The notes under the pieces are model-generated. The model searched no databases, had not been told where the DNA came from, and saw nothing but the letters and a program-made list of their open reading frames with translations. Of a DNA stretch of 26,605 nucleotides, positions 1 through 7,581 are shown piece after piece. The position numbers and the translations under genes are program-made. Source of the DNA: a virus. The stretch spans positions 1 through 26,605 of the IMG/VR virus record IMGVR_UViG_3300012363_000019; one strand, written 5' to 3'. Position 1 is the stretch's first letter, and the number at the start of each line of letters is the position of its first letter.

Positions 1-311
1 ACCAACTCCACCCGCATCCGTTGGGCCGCGCGCACCACCGTGCAGCGCGCAATCCCCAGCGCCTCGGCCGCTCGTCCCTGATTCCCGAAATGATCCAAGG
101 CGCGCCAGATCACTTCGTCGCGCGCCGTCTCCAGCGCCATCGCCCAATCCGTCTGCACTGTCGGATGCTTGCCTTTCTCGTAATCGTCCTCGCGCCGCAG
201 CCGCCACAAGGCCGTGAAAAGCGCCGGTCCGTCCGGATCGTTCAACAGCAGTTTCACCAGTGTGGCAGTCGCGCGTCCTAACCGCCCGTTTTCCTCGGCG
301 TCATAACTCAT
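1..311 (-). CDS. Fis-type helix-turn-helix protein, partial (C-terminus outside window)
   Basis: The minus-strand frame is open from an ATG at 311 to the window edge, giving about 103 residues. The protein begins MSYDAEENGRLGRATATLVK. Its last visible part holds the segment GNQGRAAEALGIARCTVVRA, which matches the pattern of the Fis C-terminal helix-turn-helix (GNQ-RAA--LGI-R-T). This suggests a DNA-binding protein. Before it lies an acidic and basic helical region containing REDDYEKGK. It is the last gene of the leftward operon visible here, 52 bp after the fibre gene. That gap holds a perfect inverted repeat. A weak AGG lies 4 bases before the ATG. Role options are a late regulator, a nucleoid-type protein or a small terminase-like protein; the sequence does not decide. 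Confidence 0.72.
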   Translation of the reverse strand, partial: MSYDAEENGRLGRATATLVKLLLNDPDGPALFTALWRLRREDDYEKGKHPTVQTDWAMALETARDEVIWRALDHFGNQGRAAEALGIARCTVVRAAQRMRVEL

Positions 312-322
312 AGTGCCTGCAA

Positions 323-345
323 TTTTGGCATACCACGCGCCAAAA
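323..345. promoter_or_regulatory. Perfect 7-bp inverted repeat, possible operator or hairpin
   Basis: The arms TTTTGGC (323-329) and GCCAAAA (339-345) are perfect complements around a 9-base spacer. The repeat lies in the 52-bp gap between the end of the 441-aa fibre gene (364) and the start of the Fis-type gene (311). No T-run follows on the minus strand, so a classical intrinsic terminator is not supported. An operator for the adjacent DNA-binding protein or an RNA hairpin near its ribosome binding site are both possible. Confidence 0.45.
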
Positions 346-363
346 TCCGCATAGAGTCCCGCG

Positions 364-1689
364 TCACTCGATTATCTGCGTCGTGGTCCCGCCCGCCGGT
401 AGCGTCGCCCCGATCGCAAACTGAAAGCCCAGAAAACCGCCGGTGTTGCTGCCGGCCTTGCCCACCACCGCGCTCGTCGTGCCGGCCGCCGCCTGATAAA
501 CATAAGCATTCGGCAAATTGCTCTCCGCCACCGTATCAATCGCCACCGTCTGGCCGTCTTGCAGCGTCTGCGCCGCTGCCACGCCCCCGAATTGCGGTGA
601 CATGACTAAATCACCGTTCTTGACCGTGGTCAGCGTCGGACCGGTAAAAGTCGTCCCGCCGGCGCCAAACGTCACTTGCGGCGTCCCATCCACCAGGATA
701 GTCCCGCTCGAGACCGTAAACGCCGACATCTGGGCGGTGTATGCCGTCGAGGCTGAAAAGCTGACAGTGTAACTGCCCGGTTCCGAGCTCGCCGTCCGCG
801 TAAACAGATAGCCGACATACGCATTCGCCGCGGAGGACGAAGCCGCCAATACCCAGCCGCTCGGGGTAGTCACAGTCTGCGGATTGTTGACCCGTTCGAT
901 CATGATCAGCTGGTCGCCGTTCACCACTCCGGCGGGTACGCTGACACTGACGGACGCCGCCGTCCCGCTCGTCGAGGTGGTGCTCCGCAACGTGGCGTTG
1001 GGCGCATACGCCGCGGTGGCACCCTTGACGCACACCGCCGAAGTCTCCCACGTCGCCGCGGATCCGGCGCTTAGCCAAGTAGGATTGGTATAGGATTGCG
1101 TGGCACCTAACTGGAGAAACGCCCCTACCAGATTGTTGGTCGTCTTCGCCTGATTGATCGACTGTGAATCTTCCGTCCATGCCACCGGAATCACGACGTC
1201 GGTGCCGCTGCCTTTTTCGAGCTGGATAATTACTGCGTCGAAGTTCTGCGTCGGGGAGCAGGTCGCAGCCGCAGCGGAGGTCGCACTCGCCGGGCCGGAA
1301 AACCCTGACGCATCGACGCTCAAAGCATTCGCCGCGTTGTCATAGAACGATGCCATCTGGCAGGACGGAAACGATACCGAGCCGGAGAACGTGACGGTGT
1401 AAGAGGCCGGTTCCGAGCTCGCCGTGCGCGAGAAGGTCTTCCATAAAATATTGGTGCTGTTGCTGCCCACCGCCGACCACCCGGTCGGCGTCGTGATCGT
1501 GTGTGACGAATCCGTGCCGCAGGTCAGCAGCATCAAATCGCCATTGGTTGTGCCGGCAGGCACGTTGACCACCAGACTGCTGACGCTGGCGGTAAAGATC
1601 CCGGTCGAAGCGCCCCGCGTCAGCACATAAGCCCAACTCGGCGGGCACCACAACGCGACCAGCAAGAGCGCACGGAGCAGCGTCTTCAT
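364..1689 (-). CDS. Fibre/adhesin-like protein with signal peptide and two tandem beta-domain repeats (441 aa)
   Basis: The start is an ATG at 1689 that overlaps the stop of the upstream gene as TGATG. An in-frame extension further upstream only mirrors the neighbouring gene. The N-terminus MKTLLRALLLVALWCPPSWA has a basic n-region, a hydrophobic core and a likely signal peptidase site after SWA. The mature protein is rich in Ser, Thr, Ala and Gly. It contains two related beta-rich units of about 90 residues. Each has VPAG-x-x-NGD, then T-TTP-GW, then RTASSEP-SYTV-FS; the units are separated by about 150 residues. A beta-rich tail ends in TTTQIIE. Residue pattern and position beside other fibre-like genes suggest a surface or receptor-binding protein. 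An exported adhesin-like product is the alternative, because virion proteins usually lack signal peptides. No family was recognised. Confidence 0.75.
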   Translation of the reverse strand: MKTLLRALLLVALWCPPSWAYVLTRGASTGIFTASVSSLVVNVPAGTTNGDLMLLTCGTDSSHTITTPTGWSAVGSNSTNILWKTFSRTASSEPASYTVTFSGSVSFPSCQMASFYDNAANALSVDASGFSGPASATSAAAATCSPTQNFDAVIIQLEKGSGTDVVIPVAWTEDSQSINQAKTTNNLVGAFLQLGATQSYTNPTWLSAGSAATWETSAVCVKGATAAYAPNATLRSTTSTSGTAASVSVSVPAGVVNGDQLIMIERVNNPQTVTTPSGWVLAASSSAANAYVGYLFTRTASSEPGSYTVSFSASTAYTAQMSAFTVSSGTILVDGTPQVTFGAGGTTFTGPTLTTVKNGDLVMSPQFGGVAAAQTLQDGQTVAIDTVAESNLPNAYVYQAAAGTTSAVVGKAGSNTGGFLGFQFAIGATLPAGGTTTQIIE

Positions 1690-3038
1690 CAGCGCGTGCC
1701 CGAGATTACGATCGCGATATTGGCCCCGCTCACCGTCGCCGGCGCGTCCACTTCGATCCGCTGCGTCGCCGTGCAGGTCTTGGCCACATGGCTCACCGTC
1801 GTCAGGGTCGCGACGCAGCTCGTGCTGAGACTCACATCGCCGATCTGCGTACCCGCGACCTTCACCAAGTAATCGTCGGTCTCTGACGGATTCGTGCCGC
1901 AACTCGCCACCGAGGTTGCCGCACCGTTCGCCGCAGTGAAATCGGCGGGAAAGGTTAGTGTACGCGTGCAGGCTGACGGCAGGATCTGACTCGCGGTCGG
2001 CGTGCCGCTGATGCCGAACAGCAGATCGACCGGCTGCGTCCCGGCGATATCCGTGTAATTGGGCTGCGTGCAGGTCGGCGCTGCATCGCTGTTCAGCGTA
2101 CTCGCCCAGGTGCTGGCGCCACACGCACCCGTCCCCGAAGCCGAGCCGGACGACGTATTCCAGTTCGTGCCGTCGCCCTTGAAATAGCGCCCCGAGGTCG
2201 CCGTACGCGTCCCCGCATCGGGCGCAGTTAGTGTGTTCAAAGTCTTCGCCAGCGGATAGGTGAATTGCGCATAAGAGATCGCGTCAGTCCCGACTGTCGC
2301 GACGGCCGTGGTCTGGCGCCAGCTCGTGCCGCCGTTGGTCGTGCCGGTACCAACCGCGATCACGGTACCGATCAGAATATCGCTCGCCGTGTCGTAGTCG
2401 AGCGCGCGCGTCAGCGTATAAAACGCCGCGCCACCGCCCGTTGCCGTAACGGTGTAAAGTCCCTGTTGCGCCGGTGCCGCCTGATTCTTGACCAATACAT
2501 AGTCGCCCACCGCCGCGGTGATTCCATCGACTGTCAACGCCCCGAAGCTGGTCGAGATCAGCGTTGCGCCCACGCCCGCCGCGCCGTTCAGATACGCCGG
2601 TGTGAACGGCAGCACCGTCGTCGTCGCATAGAGCGCCGAGAGCGCCGGATTCAGCGCCGCCACCGCATTCGCGACAAAGGCGGTCGTCGAAAGCTTCGTG
2701 CTGCTATCACCCGCCGCCGGCGAGGTCCCCGTCGCGCCGCTCTGCACCGAGTTGACCGCGACTACCCCGGTCGAGCCGATCGTGGCATCCCCGCTCATCG
2801 TTACCGCCACCCACGCCGTCGCCCCGGCATTCATCAGCATCACTTGCGCCGCAGTGCCCGTCGGCAACGAGACCGCCGGTGTGGTCGTCGGATTCGTAAC
2901 GGTCAGCCCCAAAGCGCCGCTCACGCTGGTCACCGTGCCGCTGCCCGCACCGCTGGTCGGGATCCCGGTGTTGCCGCCCATCCCCGTGCACACCGCGAAG
3001 ACCAGAAGGAGGCCGCTCAGCCTCAGAATGTTTTTCAT
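1689..3038 (-). CDS. Tail-fibre-like protein with signal-peptide-like N-terminus (449 aa)
   Basis: The ATG at 3038 has AGGAAG six bases upstream. The N-terminus MKNILRLSGLLLVFAVCTG looks like a signal peptide; the cysteine at the end of the hydrophobic core is not in a good lipobox. The body is low-complexity Ser/Thr/Gly/Ala beta sequence of the kind seen in phage tail fibres. It includes a DGITAAVGDYVLVKNQ module followed by GLYTVTA and TNGGTSWRQT, a combination I know from tail-fibre and tail-collar proteins. Several paired cysteines (CGAS, CTQ, CTRT, CGTN, CVA, CTA) in the C-terminal third could form disulfides if the protein is exported. It overlaps the next gene by TGATG. Its start region is shared with a divergent plus-strand promoter, and the gene lies downstream of a plus-strand cassette, so its own transcription must be read-through or an unseen promoter. 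Confidence 0.78.
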   Translation of the reverse strand: MKNILRLSGLLLVFAVCTGMGGNTGIPTSGAGSGTVTSVSGALGLTVTNPTTTPAVSLPTGTAAQVMLMNAGATAWVAVTMSGDATIGSTGVVAVNSVQSGATGTSPAAGDSSTKLSTTAFVANAVAALNPALSALYATTTVLPFTPAYLNGAAGVGATLISTSFGALTVDGITAAVGDYVLVKNQAAPAQQGLYTVTATGGGAAFYTLTRALDYDTASDILIGTVIAVGTGTTNGGTSWRQTTAVATVGTDAISYAQFTYPLAKTLNTLTAPDAGTRTATSGRYFKGDGTNWNTSSGSASGTGACGASTWASTLNSDAAPTCTQPNYTDIAGTQPVDLLFGISGTPTASQILPSACTRTLTFPADFTAANGAATSVASCGTNPSETDDYLVKVAGTQIGDVSLSTSCVATLTTVSHVAKTCTATQRIEVDAPATVSGANIAIVISGTR

Positions 3039-3040
3039 GC

Positions 3041-3069
3041 TTGACTTCCTAGCGACTCTTCCTTATTAT
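3041..3069 (+). promoter_or_regulatory. Sigma70-like promoter for the plus-strand cassette
   Basis: TTGACT at 3041-3046 and TATTAT at 3064-3069 are separated by exactly 17 bases; each differs from consensus by one base. The expected transcription start, about 7 bases after the -10 box, is at or next to 3076, the A of the first ATG of the cassette. No Shine-Dalgarno site lies before that ATG. The -35 box overlaps the ribosome binding site of the divergent 449-aa fibre gene. Confidence 0.7.
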
Positions 3070-3075
3070 CATCAT

Positions 3076-3219
3076 ATGGCAATTAAGCGGCTGGCTGGAG
3101 CGGAATGTACTTGTGAACGCTGCGGTAAGGTGTGGCTCTCGCGAACGCGGCGACCCGTCCAATGCCCACGCTGCAAATCTGAGAACTGGAACACCCCCAA
3201 AAAGGCGAAGGCGAAGTAA
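3076..3219 (+). CDS. Small zinc-ribbon protein, probably leaderless (47 aa)
   Basis: The product has two CxxC knuckles, C13-x2-C16 and C30-x2-C33, in the arrangement CERCGKVWLSRTRRPVQCPR, followed by a KSENWN segment and a Lys-rich tail. This is the pattern of small single-zinc ribbon proteins, which may bind nucleic acid or protein. It opens a three-gene plus-strand cassette within a minus-strand operon. The ATG sits where transcription from the adjacent promoter should start, so translation may be leaderless. The next gene begins one base after the stop. The specific role is unknown; an independently expressed moron gene fits best. Confidence 0.75.
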   Translation: MAIKRLAGAECTCERCGKVWLSRTRRPVQCPRCKSENWNTPKKAKAK

Positions 3220-3220
3220 C

Positions 3221-3370
3221 ATGTGGAACTGGTTCGGCCTGCTGCTCGTCGCAGGACTCTACTTCTATCCCCCAACGCCCTTCGTGCCCACGGAAGCGCT
3301 GATCGTGGGATGGGGTATCGGACTGCTCTGCGCCGGGATGCAACATCTTAACGAAGACTCACTGCACTAA
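3221..3370 (+). CDS. Small membrane protein (49 aa)
   Basis: The ATG lies one base after the TAA of the zinc-ribbon gene; AAGGCGAAG upstream is a poor ribosome site, so translational coupling is likely. The protein MWNWFGLLLVAGLYFYPPTP has a first hydrophobic helix at about residues 4-17. A second hydrophobic stretch (IVGWGIGLLCAG) lies near residues 28-40, followed by a short polar tail. Two membrane segments or a hairpin in the inner membrane are plausible. No family was recognised. In such cassettes, small membrane proteins may affect lysis or exclusion of other phages, but nothing here shows which. Confidence 0.65.
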   Translation: MWNWFGLLLVAGLYFYPPTPFVPTEALIVGWGIGLLCAGMQHLNEDSLH

Positions 3371-3381
3371 GGGAGATTTCC

Positions 3382-3585
3382 ATGAAACGTTTCGTTCCTG
3401 TTTTGTTCGGCTGGTTCTTCATCTTCGTCTCACCCGTCAACAAGGACGGTCGTACCAACGCCCATCCATTCGTCTATACATCGCCATCATTCGCTTCCGC
3501 CGATGACTGCCAGTTCACGGCAGAGAACTTTCACCAATACCTCTTCGCCTTCAAGGGCCAACTCTACGGCTGCTATCAACAGTGA
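3382..3585 (+). CDS. Small exported protein with two cysteines (67 aa)
   Basis: A GGGAG ribosome site lies 7 bases before the ATG. The N-terminus MKRFVPVLFGWFFIFVSPVN has a basic start and an aromatic hydrophobic core like a signal peptide or anchor. The remaining 40 residues hold the pattern SADDCQFTAENFHQYLFA...YGCYQQ, with one cysteine in each half that could form a disulfide in the periplasm. It ends the plus-strand cassette and converges with the 1033-aa fibre gene, with 10 bases between the stops. No family was recognised. Confidence 0.65.
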   Translation: MKRFVPVLFGWFFIFVSPVNKDGRTNAHPFVYTSPSFASADDCQFTAENFHQYLFAFKGQLYGCYQQ

Positions 3586-3595
3586 TAGTGCGTAA

Positions 3596-6500
3596 TCACC
3601 ACGTCGCCAGCACCGCGCCATCTTCCCCGCCGCTGCCGTTCTGAGTTCCTCCAGTACCGGCTGTCCCGCCAGCGTTAATGGTCACGGTGAACGTACTGGT
3701 AGGGGTGGTCGCGGCGATGTTTTCCACGTAGCCACCGCCGCCGCCACCACAAGCCCCTGTAGTGTTTAGATATGGACTGCTCCCGCCACCGTTGCCGCCG
3801 TTGCCGGCGAATCCACCGCCACAGCTTGGGCTAAATGCGGGCGCGCCACCACAGTTGAACCCTCCTGACATTCCGGGACCGCCAGCAATGGCCACCGTCC
3901 CATGTAACCCGCCACTACCACCACTGTTAGAGCATTGCGCCAAACCCGACGCGATGCTTACTCCGGCGCCGCCGGCCGACGGGCTTAAGTTGTTCCCGCC
4001 AATGCCCGCACCAGTAACGGTAGTTGTACCGCCCGAGCCGCCGTTAACAGGAGTGCTGCCAAAGCCGCCCCCACCACCGCCACTGCCCCATACTTGAAAC
4101 ATCACGGCATAGACATTGGTTGGAACGGTAAAGGTCCCACTCGACGTGAATAGTTGCTGCCCATGCGGCTGTAAGGTGGGGAGCGACTGCCATGTCGCTG
4201 CGGTAGCGCTCGACGCAAAGGGAAGCTGATTCGCGACCGGGATTCCCGTCACCGTCACTCCATCGAAGCCTGGCACTTGCGACGCCGCCAACAAGCTCCA
4301 CGCCGGAGCCTGCGCGACATTCGCGGTGCTCGGCGTGCTCGCCAGGAATTCCTTGATCGCCGTGGTGTTCGCGACCGGCGCTGTGTACGCGCTGCTCGCA
4401 GCCCCTTGATCGTTGTAGAAGCCTGTCGTGTTCGCCAGCGAGACACTATGTGCGGTGTCCACTTTGAGCACGTCGAACGAGACGCATCCCAGTTCGGTCG
4501 GGAACGTGACGACGTTGTAGTTAGTCGAGTTCAGCGTCGCGTTGCCGGTGGTCGTCGCGCCGCTCGATGACGCTAACGTCTTGCCGCCGAACGCATCGTT
4601 GCAGACCAGAAAATAGGTGTAGGTCGTCGCGCCTGTGGTGCCGACATTCGTGATGACCGGCACCGAGGGTGTCGCTAGTTGCGTTGTGTTTCCAGCCAGC
4701 CGCGCATTCGCGGGCGTGCCGTTCTCGTAGAGTAAATCACCCAGCGTCGTCAGCGTGCGCGTATTGCCGATGATATCGCCGATCACCGCCGCCATCGTGC
4801 TCGTCGTCGGTGGTGCGGCTCCCACTCCTGCGCTCCCGTCGTCGTTATACGAGGTCGCAGTACAGTTGCCGCTTGTGCCGGTGCAGGTCGCGAGCAGACC
4901 GAGCGCCCCGCCAATCCGACCGTAGACCCCATAGCCGCCGTAGCAGCCGGTGCCGGCGGTCCACGAAACTAAGTTGTGATTACCAACCGATAGCGCTGCC
5001 GCATTCGTCGCCGTCACCGTCCCCCCTGGCACCGTATGCGTCGAGGCATCGCCGTTGCAGACTAATTCGTAGGTGTAAGTCGTCGCGCACGTCCCCGAGC
5101 AGGTCCCCACTGCGGTCGGCGTCGGCGATGTGTAGGTCCCCATCTGGAGCGTGTTGATATTGATCCCGCTGTAATTGTTGAAATTGGCGGTCGCGCTCAG
5201 CGGAAACGTTCCAAGACTCAATGACGAGATATTGCCCGCGAGCGTGGTCGAGTTGACCGCTGCGAATTGCCAGATATTGTGCGCATTCGCGGTCGTGCTC
5301 GGCAGCGCAGGCTGACTCCCGGCCCCCGGCCACGTCAGCGTCCAGCCACCAGGGACCGAAAAGACCGGGGTTGTCCGTCCCCCGGTGCCATCTTCCGTCG
5401 TATCGATTATGAAATTCGCGCCGCTGGCGAAGTTGGTCAGGCTGATCGCCACGGCATTCCCGCCCAGAATCACCTGCTGCACATTGCCGTTGAGCCCGAT
5501 ATTCACCGTCGCAGCACTGGCCTGCGTCTGCGAAAAGGCCGCTGGTGCGGTAATCGTCGCCGTCCCGATCGTGCCCGCCGGTGGATTCGTCACCGTCGTC
5601 CCCGCGAACAGCGGGCCTGCTACCGCGACCGCGCTCACCACTTCGGGTGGATCGGTCTGCGAGAGCATGATCGCCGTCAAGTCGCAGCTGCTTGAAAAGG
5701 GAATCACCAAGGGAATCGGCGGCCCGTTACCGACACTCAGGTTGACGTGCGCGCCCTGCTGCACTTGGCAGCCGGCCTGAATCGTCCCGGTCGCATCCGT
5801 CGTACAGACCAGCGTCGATCCCGCAATCGGCAGATTCGATCCGCCGCCGGGCAGTTGCAACGCCGTCGTCTTGAAGGTCAGCTTCGAATTGGCAAAGGCT
5901 TGCGCCGTCGCCGGATTCAACGACGCAAGTTGATTCGCAAAGCTGCAATAGCTGTTCGTGATCGCGGCGGGATTACCGCCCGTCAGCGTAATCCCCTGCG
6001 CATCCGTCAGCTGCGTGCCGGTCCATGCCGCGAAGGTGTAGAGCGACCCATTGAAGTAGGACTCGCTCGGGGTCAGCGGCCAGTTCGCCGTATTGATCCC
6101 GCCGAAAAACCACTTGCCGTTAACGAAATTCGCGAGTGTCACGTTGCGGCTCGCCACCAGCGCCCCGTCCACGTAAAGCTTCATACCGGCCGCGCCGATA
6201 CTGACTACCGCCTTATGCTCGTTGCCGTCCGCATAGGCGATTGGCGATTGGAGCACGTCAGTCGCACCGAAGTTGTTGACCCCGAAATTCAGCTTGCCGT
6301 GCGTGTCGAGAAACAACACGTAGTAGGCGTTTGCGGTTTGCACAGAGGTCGCGGCGAGTTGCGCAATGCCGCCGGAGGTCCCCGCGAAATCAACGTAGAG
6401 GGTGGCAGGTTGCGGATTGCTGTACTGCGTCGGGGTCGTGATCGAGCAGCCGGTTCCGCTCGCATTGCTGCAAGCGATCGCGCCGTTCTGATTCAGCGTG

Positions 6501-6697
6501 TAGCCGCCGGAGATCGTCCCGCTATTCGCGTCGATCGTGTCCGTGATCGCGGTGCCACTTGTTTCCTGGAGCGGCCAGCACGACGTTGCCGCGGGACTCG
6601 TTCCCGTCACCGCCGCCGGACAGGTCAGCGCGCCCGCACGCGACGCGCTGAGGCACAGAAGAAACAGAAGCCCTAACGCTGCCCCCCTTCGCTTCAT
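3596..6697 (-). CDS. Large tail-fibre/receptor-binding protein with signal peptide, LamG-like domain and Gly-rich tip (1033 aa)
   Basis: The ATG at 6697 directly follows the stop of the 78-aa gene. Residues 1-23 (MKRRGAALGLLFLLCLSASR, then AGA) form a signal peptide. Residues about 95-240 have the concanavalin/LamG pattern: DGNEHKAVVSI, LYVDGALVASR and FNGSLYTFAAW. Two related beta domains follow, each containing TTYTY-LVCN and a second cysteine about 40 residues later. The link between them carries LTTLGDLLYENGTPANARLA, a module common in phage fibres. The C-terminal part begins with QLFTSSGTFTVPTNVYAVMF and VWGSGGGGGG and continues about 160 residues with Gly-rich runs. This is the fibre-tip type, comparable in composition to the polyglycine tips of some adhesins. 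Probable role: host recognition. The signal peptide is odd for a fibre assembled in the cytoplasm. Confidence 0.85.
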   Translation of the reverse strand: MKRRGAALGLLFLLCLSASRAGALTCPAAVTGTSPAATSCWPLQETSGTAITDTIDANSGTISGGYTLNQNGAIACSNASGTGCSITTPTQYSNPQPATLYVDFAGTSGGIAQLAATSVQTANAYYVLFLDTHGKLNFGVNNFGATDVLQSPIAYADGNEHKAVVSIGAAGMKLYVDGALVASRNVTLANFVNGKWFFGGINTANWPLTPSESYFNGSLYTFAAWTGTQLTDAQGITLTGGNPAAITNSYCSFANQLASLNPATAQAFANSKLTFKTTALQLPGGGSNLPIAGSTLVCTTDATGTIQAGCQVQQGAHVNLSVGNGPPIPLVIPFSSSCDLTAIMLSQTDPPEVVSAVAVAGPLFAGTTVTNPPAGTIGTATITAPAAFSQTQASAATVNIGLNGNVQQVILGGNAVAISLTNFASGANFIIDTTEDGTGGRTTPVFSVPGGWTLTWPGAGSQPALPSTTANAHNIWQFAAVNSTTLAGNISSLSLGTFPLSATANFNNYSGININTLQMGTYTSPTPTAVGTCSGTCATTYTYELVCNGDASTHTVPGGTVTATNAAALSVGNHNLVSWTAGTGCYGGYGVYGRIGGALGLLATCTGTSGNCTATSYNDDGSAGVGAAPPTTSTMAAVIGDIIGNTRTLTTLGDLLYENGTPANARLAGNTTQLATPSVPVITNVGTTGATTYTYFLVCNDAFGGKTLASSSGATTTGNATLNSTNYNVVTFPTELGCVSFDVLKVDTAHSVSLANTTGFYNDQGAASSAYTAPVANTTAIKEFLASTPSTANVAQAPAWSLLAASQVPGFDGVTVTGIPVANQLPFASSATAATWQSLPTLQPHGQQLFTSSGTFTVPTNVYAVMFQVWGSGGGGGGFGSTPVNGGSGGTTTVTGAGIGGNNLSPSAGGAGVSIASGLAQCSNSGGSGGLHGTVAIAGGPGMSGGFNCGGAPAFSPSCGGGFAGNGGNGGGSSPYLNTTGACGGGGGGYVENIAATTPTSTFTVTINAGGTAGTGGTQNGSGGEDGAVLATW

Positions 6698-6934
6698 CTA
6701 TTTCCCGTCATCCTCACGGTAGTAGTTCATCCCCCGATGACGCATCGCGGGCGCTTGCGTCATGCCCTCGCCGCTCCCACCTCCGCTGCCCCCGCTGAGG
6801 TAGTCACGGATCTTCCCGACTTCACCCACGCCGGTGAGATTCTTGACGACATTCGCCGCCTTACTCCCGACGGACTTCGCGGTGTCGAGCGCGTCCTGGC
6901 CCATCTGTTCGGCTTGATCTGTATAAGAAGCCAT
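6698..6934 (-). CDS. Small helical hypothetical protein (78 aa)
   Basis: The ATG follows the TAA of the upstream gene at once (TAAATG). The first 45 residues are predicted helical and amphipathic (DQAEQMGQDALDTAKSVGSK). A Gly/Ser-rich linker (GGSGGGSGEG) and a polar tail ending YYREDDGK follow. The lack of a signal peptide sets it apart from its neighbours. Its place between two fibre-like genes suggests a small virion or chaperone-like partner, but this is inference. No family was recognised. Confidence 0.65.
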   Translation of the reverse strand: MASYTDQAEQMGQDALDTAKSVGSKAANVVKNLTGVGEVGKIRDYLSGGSGGGSGEGMTQAPAMRHRGMNYYREDDGK

Positions 6935-7564
6935 TTATTTACCTATGCAGAGTAGTGAGAAGGTATCCGTGCCCGCCGTGGTGACCACGACCGAGCCTGT
7001 GCCTTCTGCGGAAGTCTTGCAGCCATCGGCCGCGGTCGTGCCGTTCGAACATACACAGACCGGCGCCACCGCAAACGCTGTATGAAAAGTCACGGTCACC
7101 GGACTCGTCCCGCCACTCACACGCATCGCGGTATCTGTGCCGCCCGCCGCTACGGTTCCCGTGCCCACGGTTGGGAGGGTCCCGCTGCCGAGCGGATTCG
7201 AGATATGCCCGCCATTCGAGACGTTGAGCGCCTTATCGGTCTGCGCCGCCGAGGCGACAAATCCAGTCGTCGCCGTGATCGTAGTGCCGGTCACGGTCGT
7301 AAAGGCCCCCGTCGATGGCGTTGTGCCGCCGATCGGACCAGGTGCGGTCGAATCAAAGTTGCCCCCCGGTGACGCAACAAAAGCGGTCCCCGACCAGTAG
7401 TAAAACAGATGCGTCGCCGTATCGAAGCAGAACGGCATCCCGCCAAAGTCGGGTGAGGTCAGACACGCTACTGAGATCATCGCGAACGGTGGTTGATCCG
7501 CCTTCGCACTTCGCGGCAGCACAAAGGCCGCCAGCACCAAAAACAAAGTCAAATATCGTTTCAT
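6935..7564 (-). CDS. Fibre-like exported protein (209 aa)
   Basis: AAGGAG lies 6 bases before the ATG at 7564, which fixes the start. The signal peptide MKRYLTLFLVLAAFVLPRSA ends with a classical AKA site before DQPP. The middle holds GPIGGTTPSTGAFTTVTGTT, a motif widespread in phage tail fibres and collar proteins. The C-terminal part is beta-rich, with VTVTFHTAFAVAP-VCVCSNG and two or three further cysteines, somewhat like small phage adhesin domains. It follows the HNH endonuclease gene. The joint presence of a fibre motif and a signal peptide is the same oddity as in its neighbours. Confidence 0.78.
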   Translation of the reverse strand: MKRYLTLFLVLAAFVLPRSAKADQPPFAMISVACLTSPDFGGMPFCFDTATHLFYYWSGTAFVASPGGNFDSTAPGPIGGTTPSTGAFTTVTGTTITATTGFVASAAQTDKALNVSNGGHISNPLGSGTLPTVGTGTVAAGGTDTAMRVSGGTSPVTVTFHTAFAVAPVCVCSNGTTAADGCKTSAEGTGSVVVTTAGTDTFSLLCIGK

Positions 7565-7581
7565 CGAAATCTCCTTACTGT

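Noticed and set aside
1690-2124. N-terminal extension of the 441-aa fibre gene
   Set aside because: The residues are Arg/Ser/Asp-rich and lie over the upstream gene; the ATG at 1689 with TGATG and a signal peptide is much better.
2265-3044. Plus-strand frame of 259 codons over the 449-aa fibre gene
   Set aside because: It is extremely Arg-rich with no hydrophobic core, and is a shadow of the fibre gene.
3065-3070. GATAAT on the minus strand as a promoter for the 449-aa fibre gene
   Set aside because: No -35 match at 16-18 bases and no TGn extension; it overlaps the plus-strand -10.
3582-3599. GTGAT/ATCAC hairpin between convergent stop codons as a terminator
   Set aside because: The stem is only 5 bp with an 8-base loop and no T-run follows on either strand.
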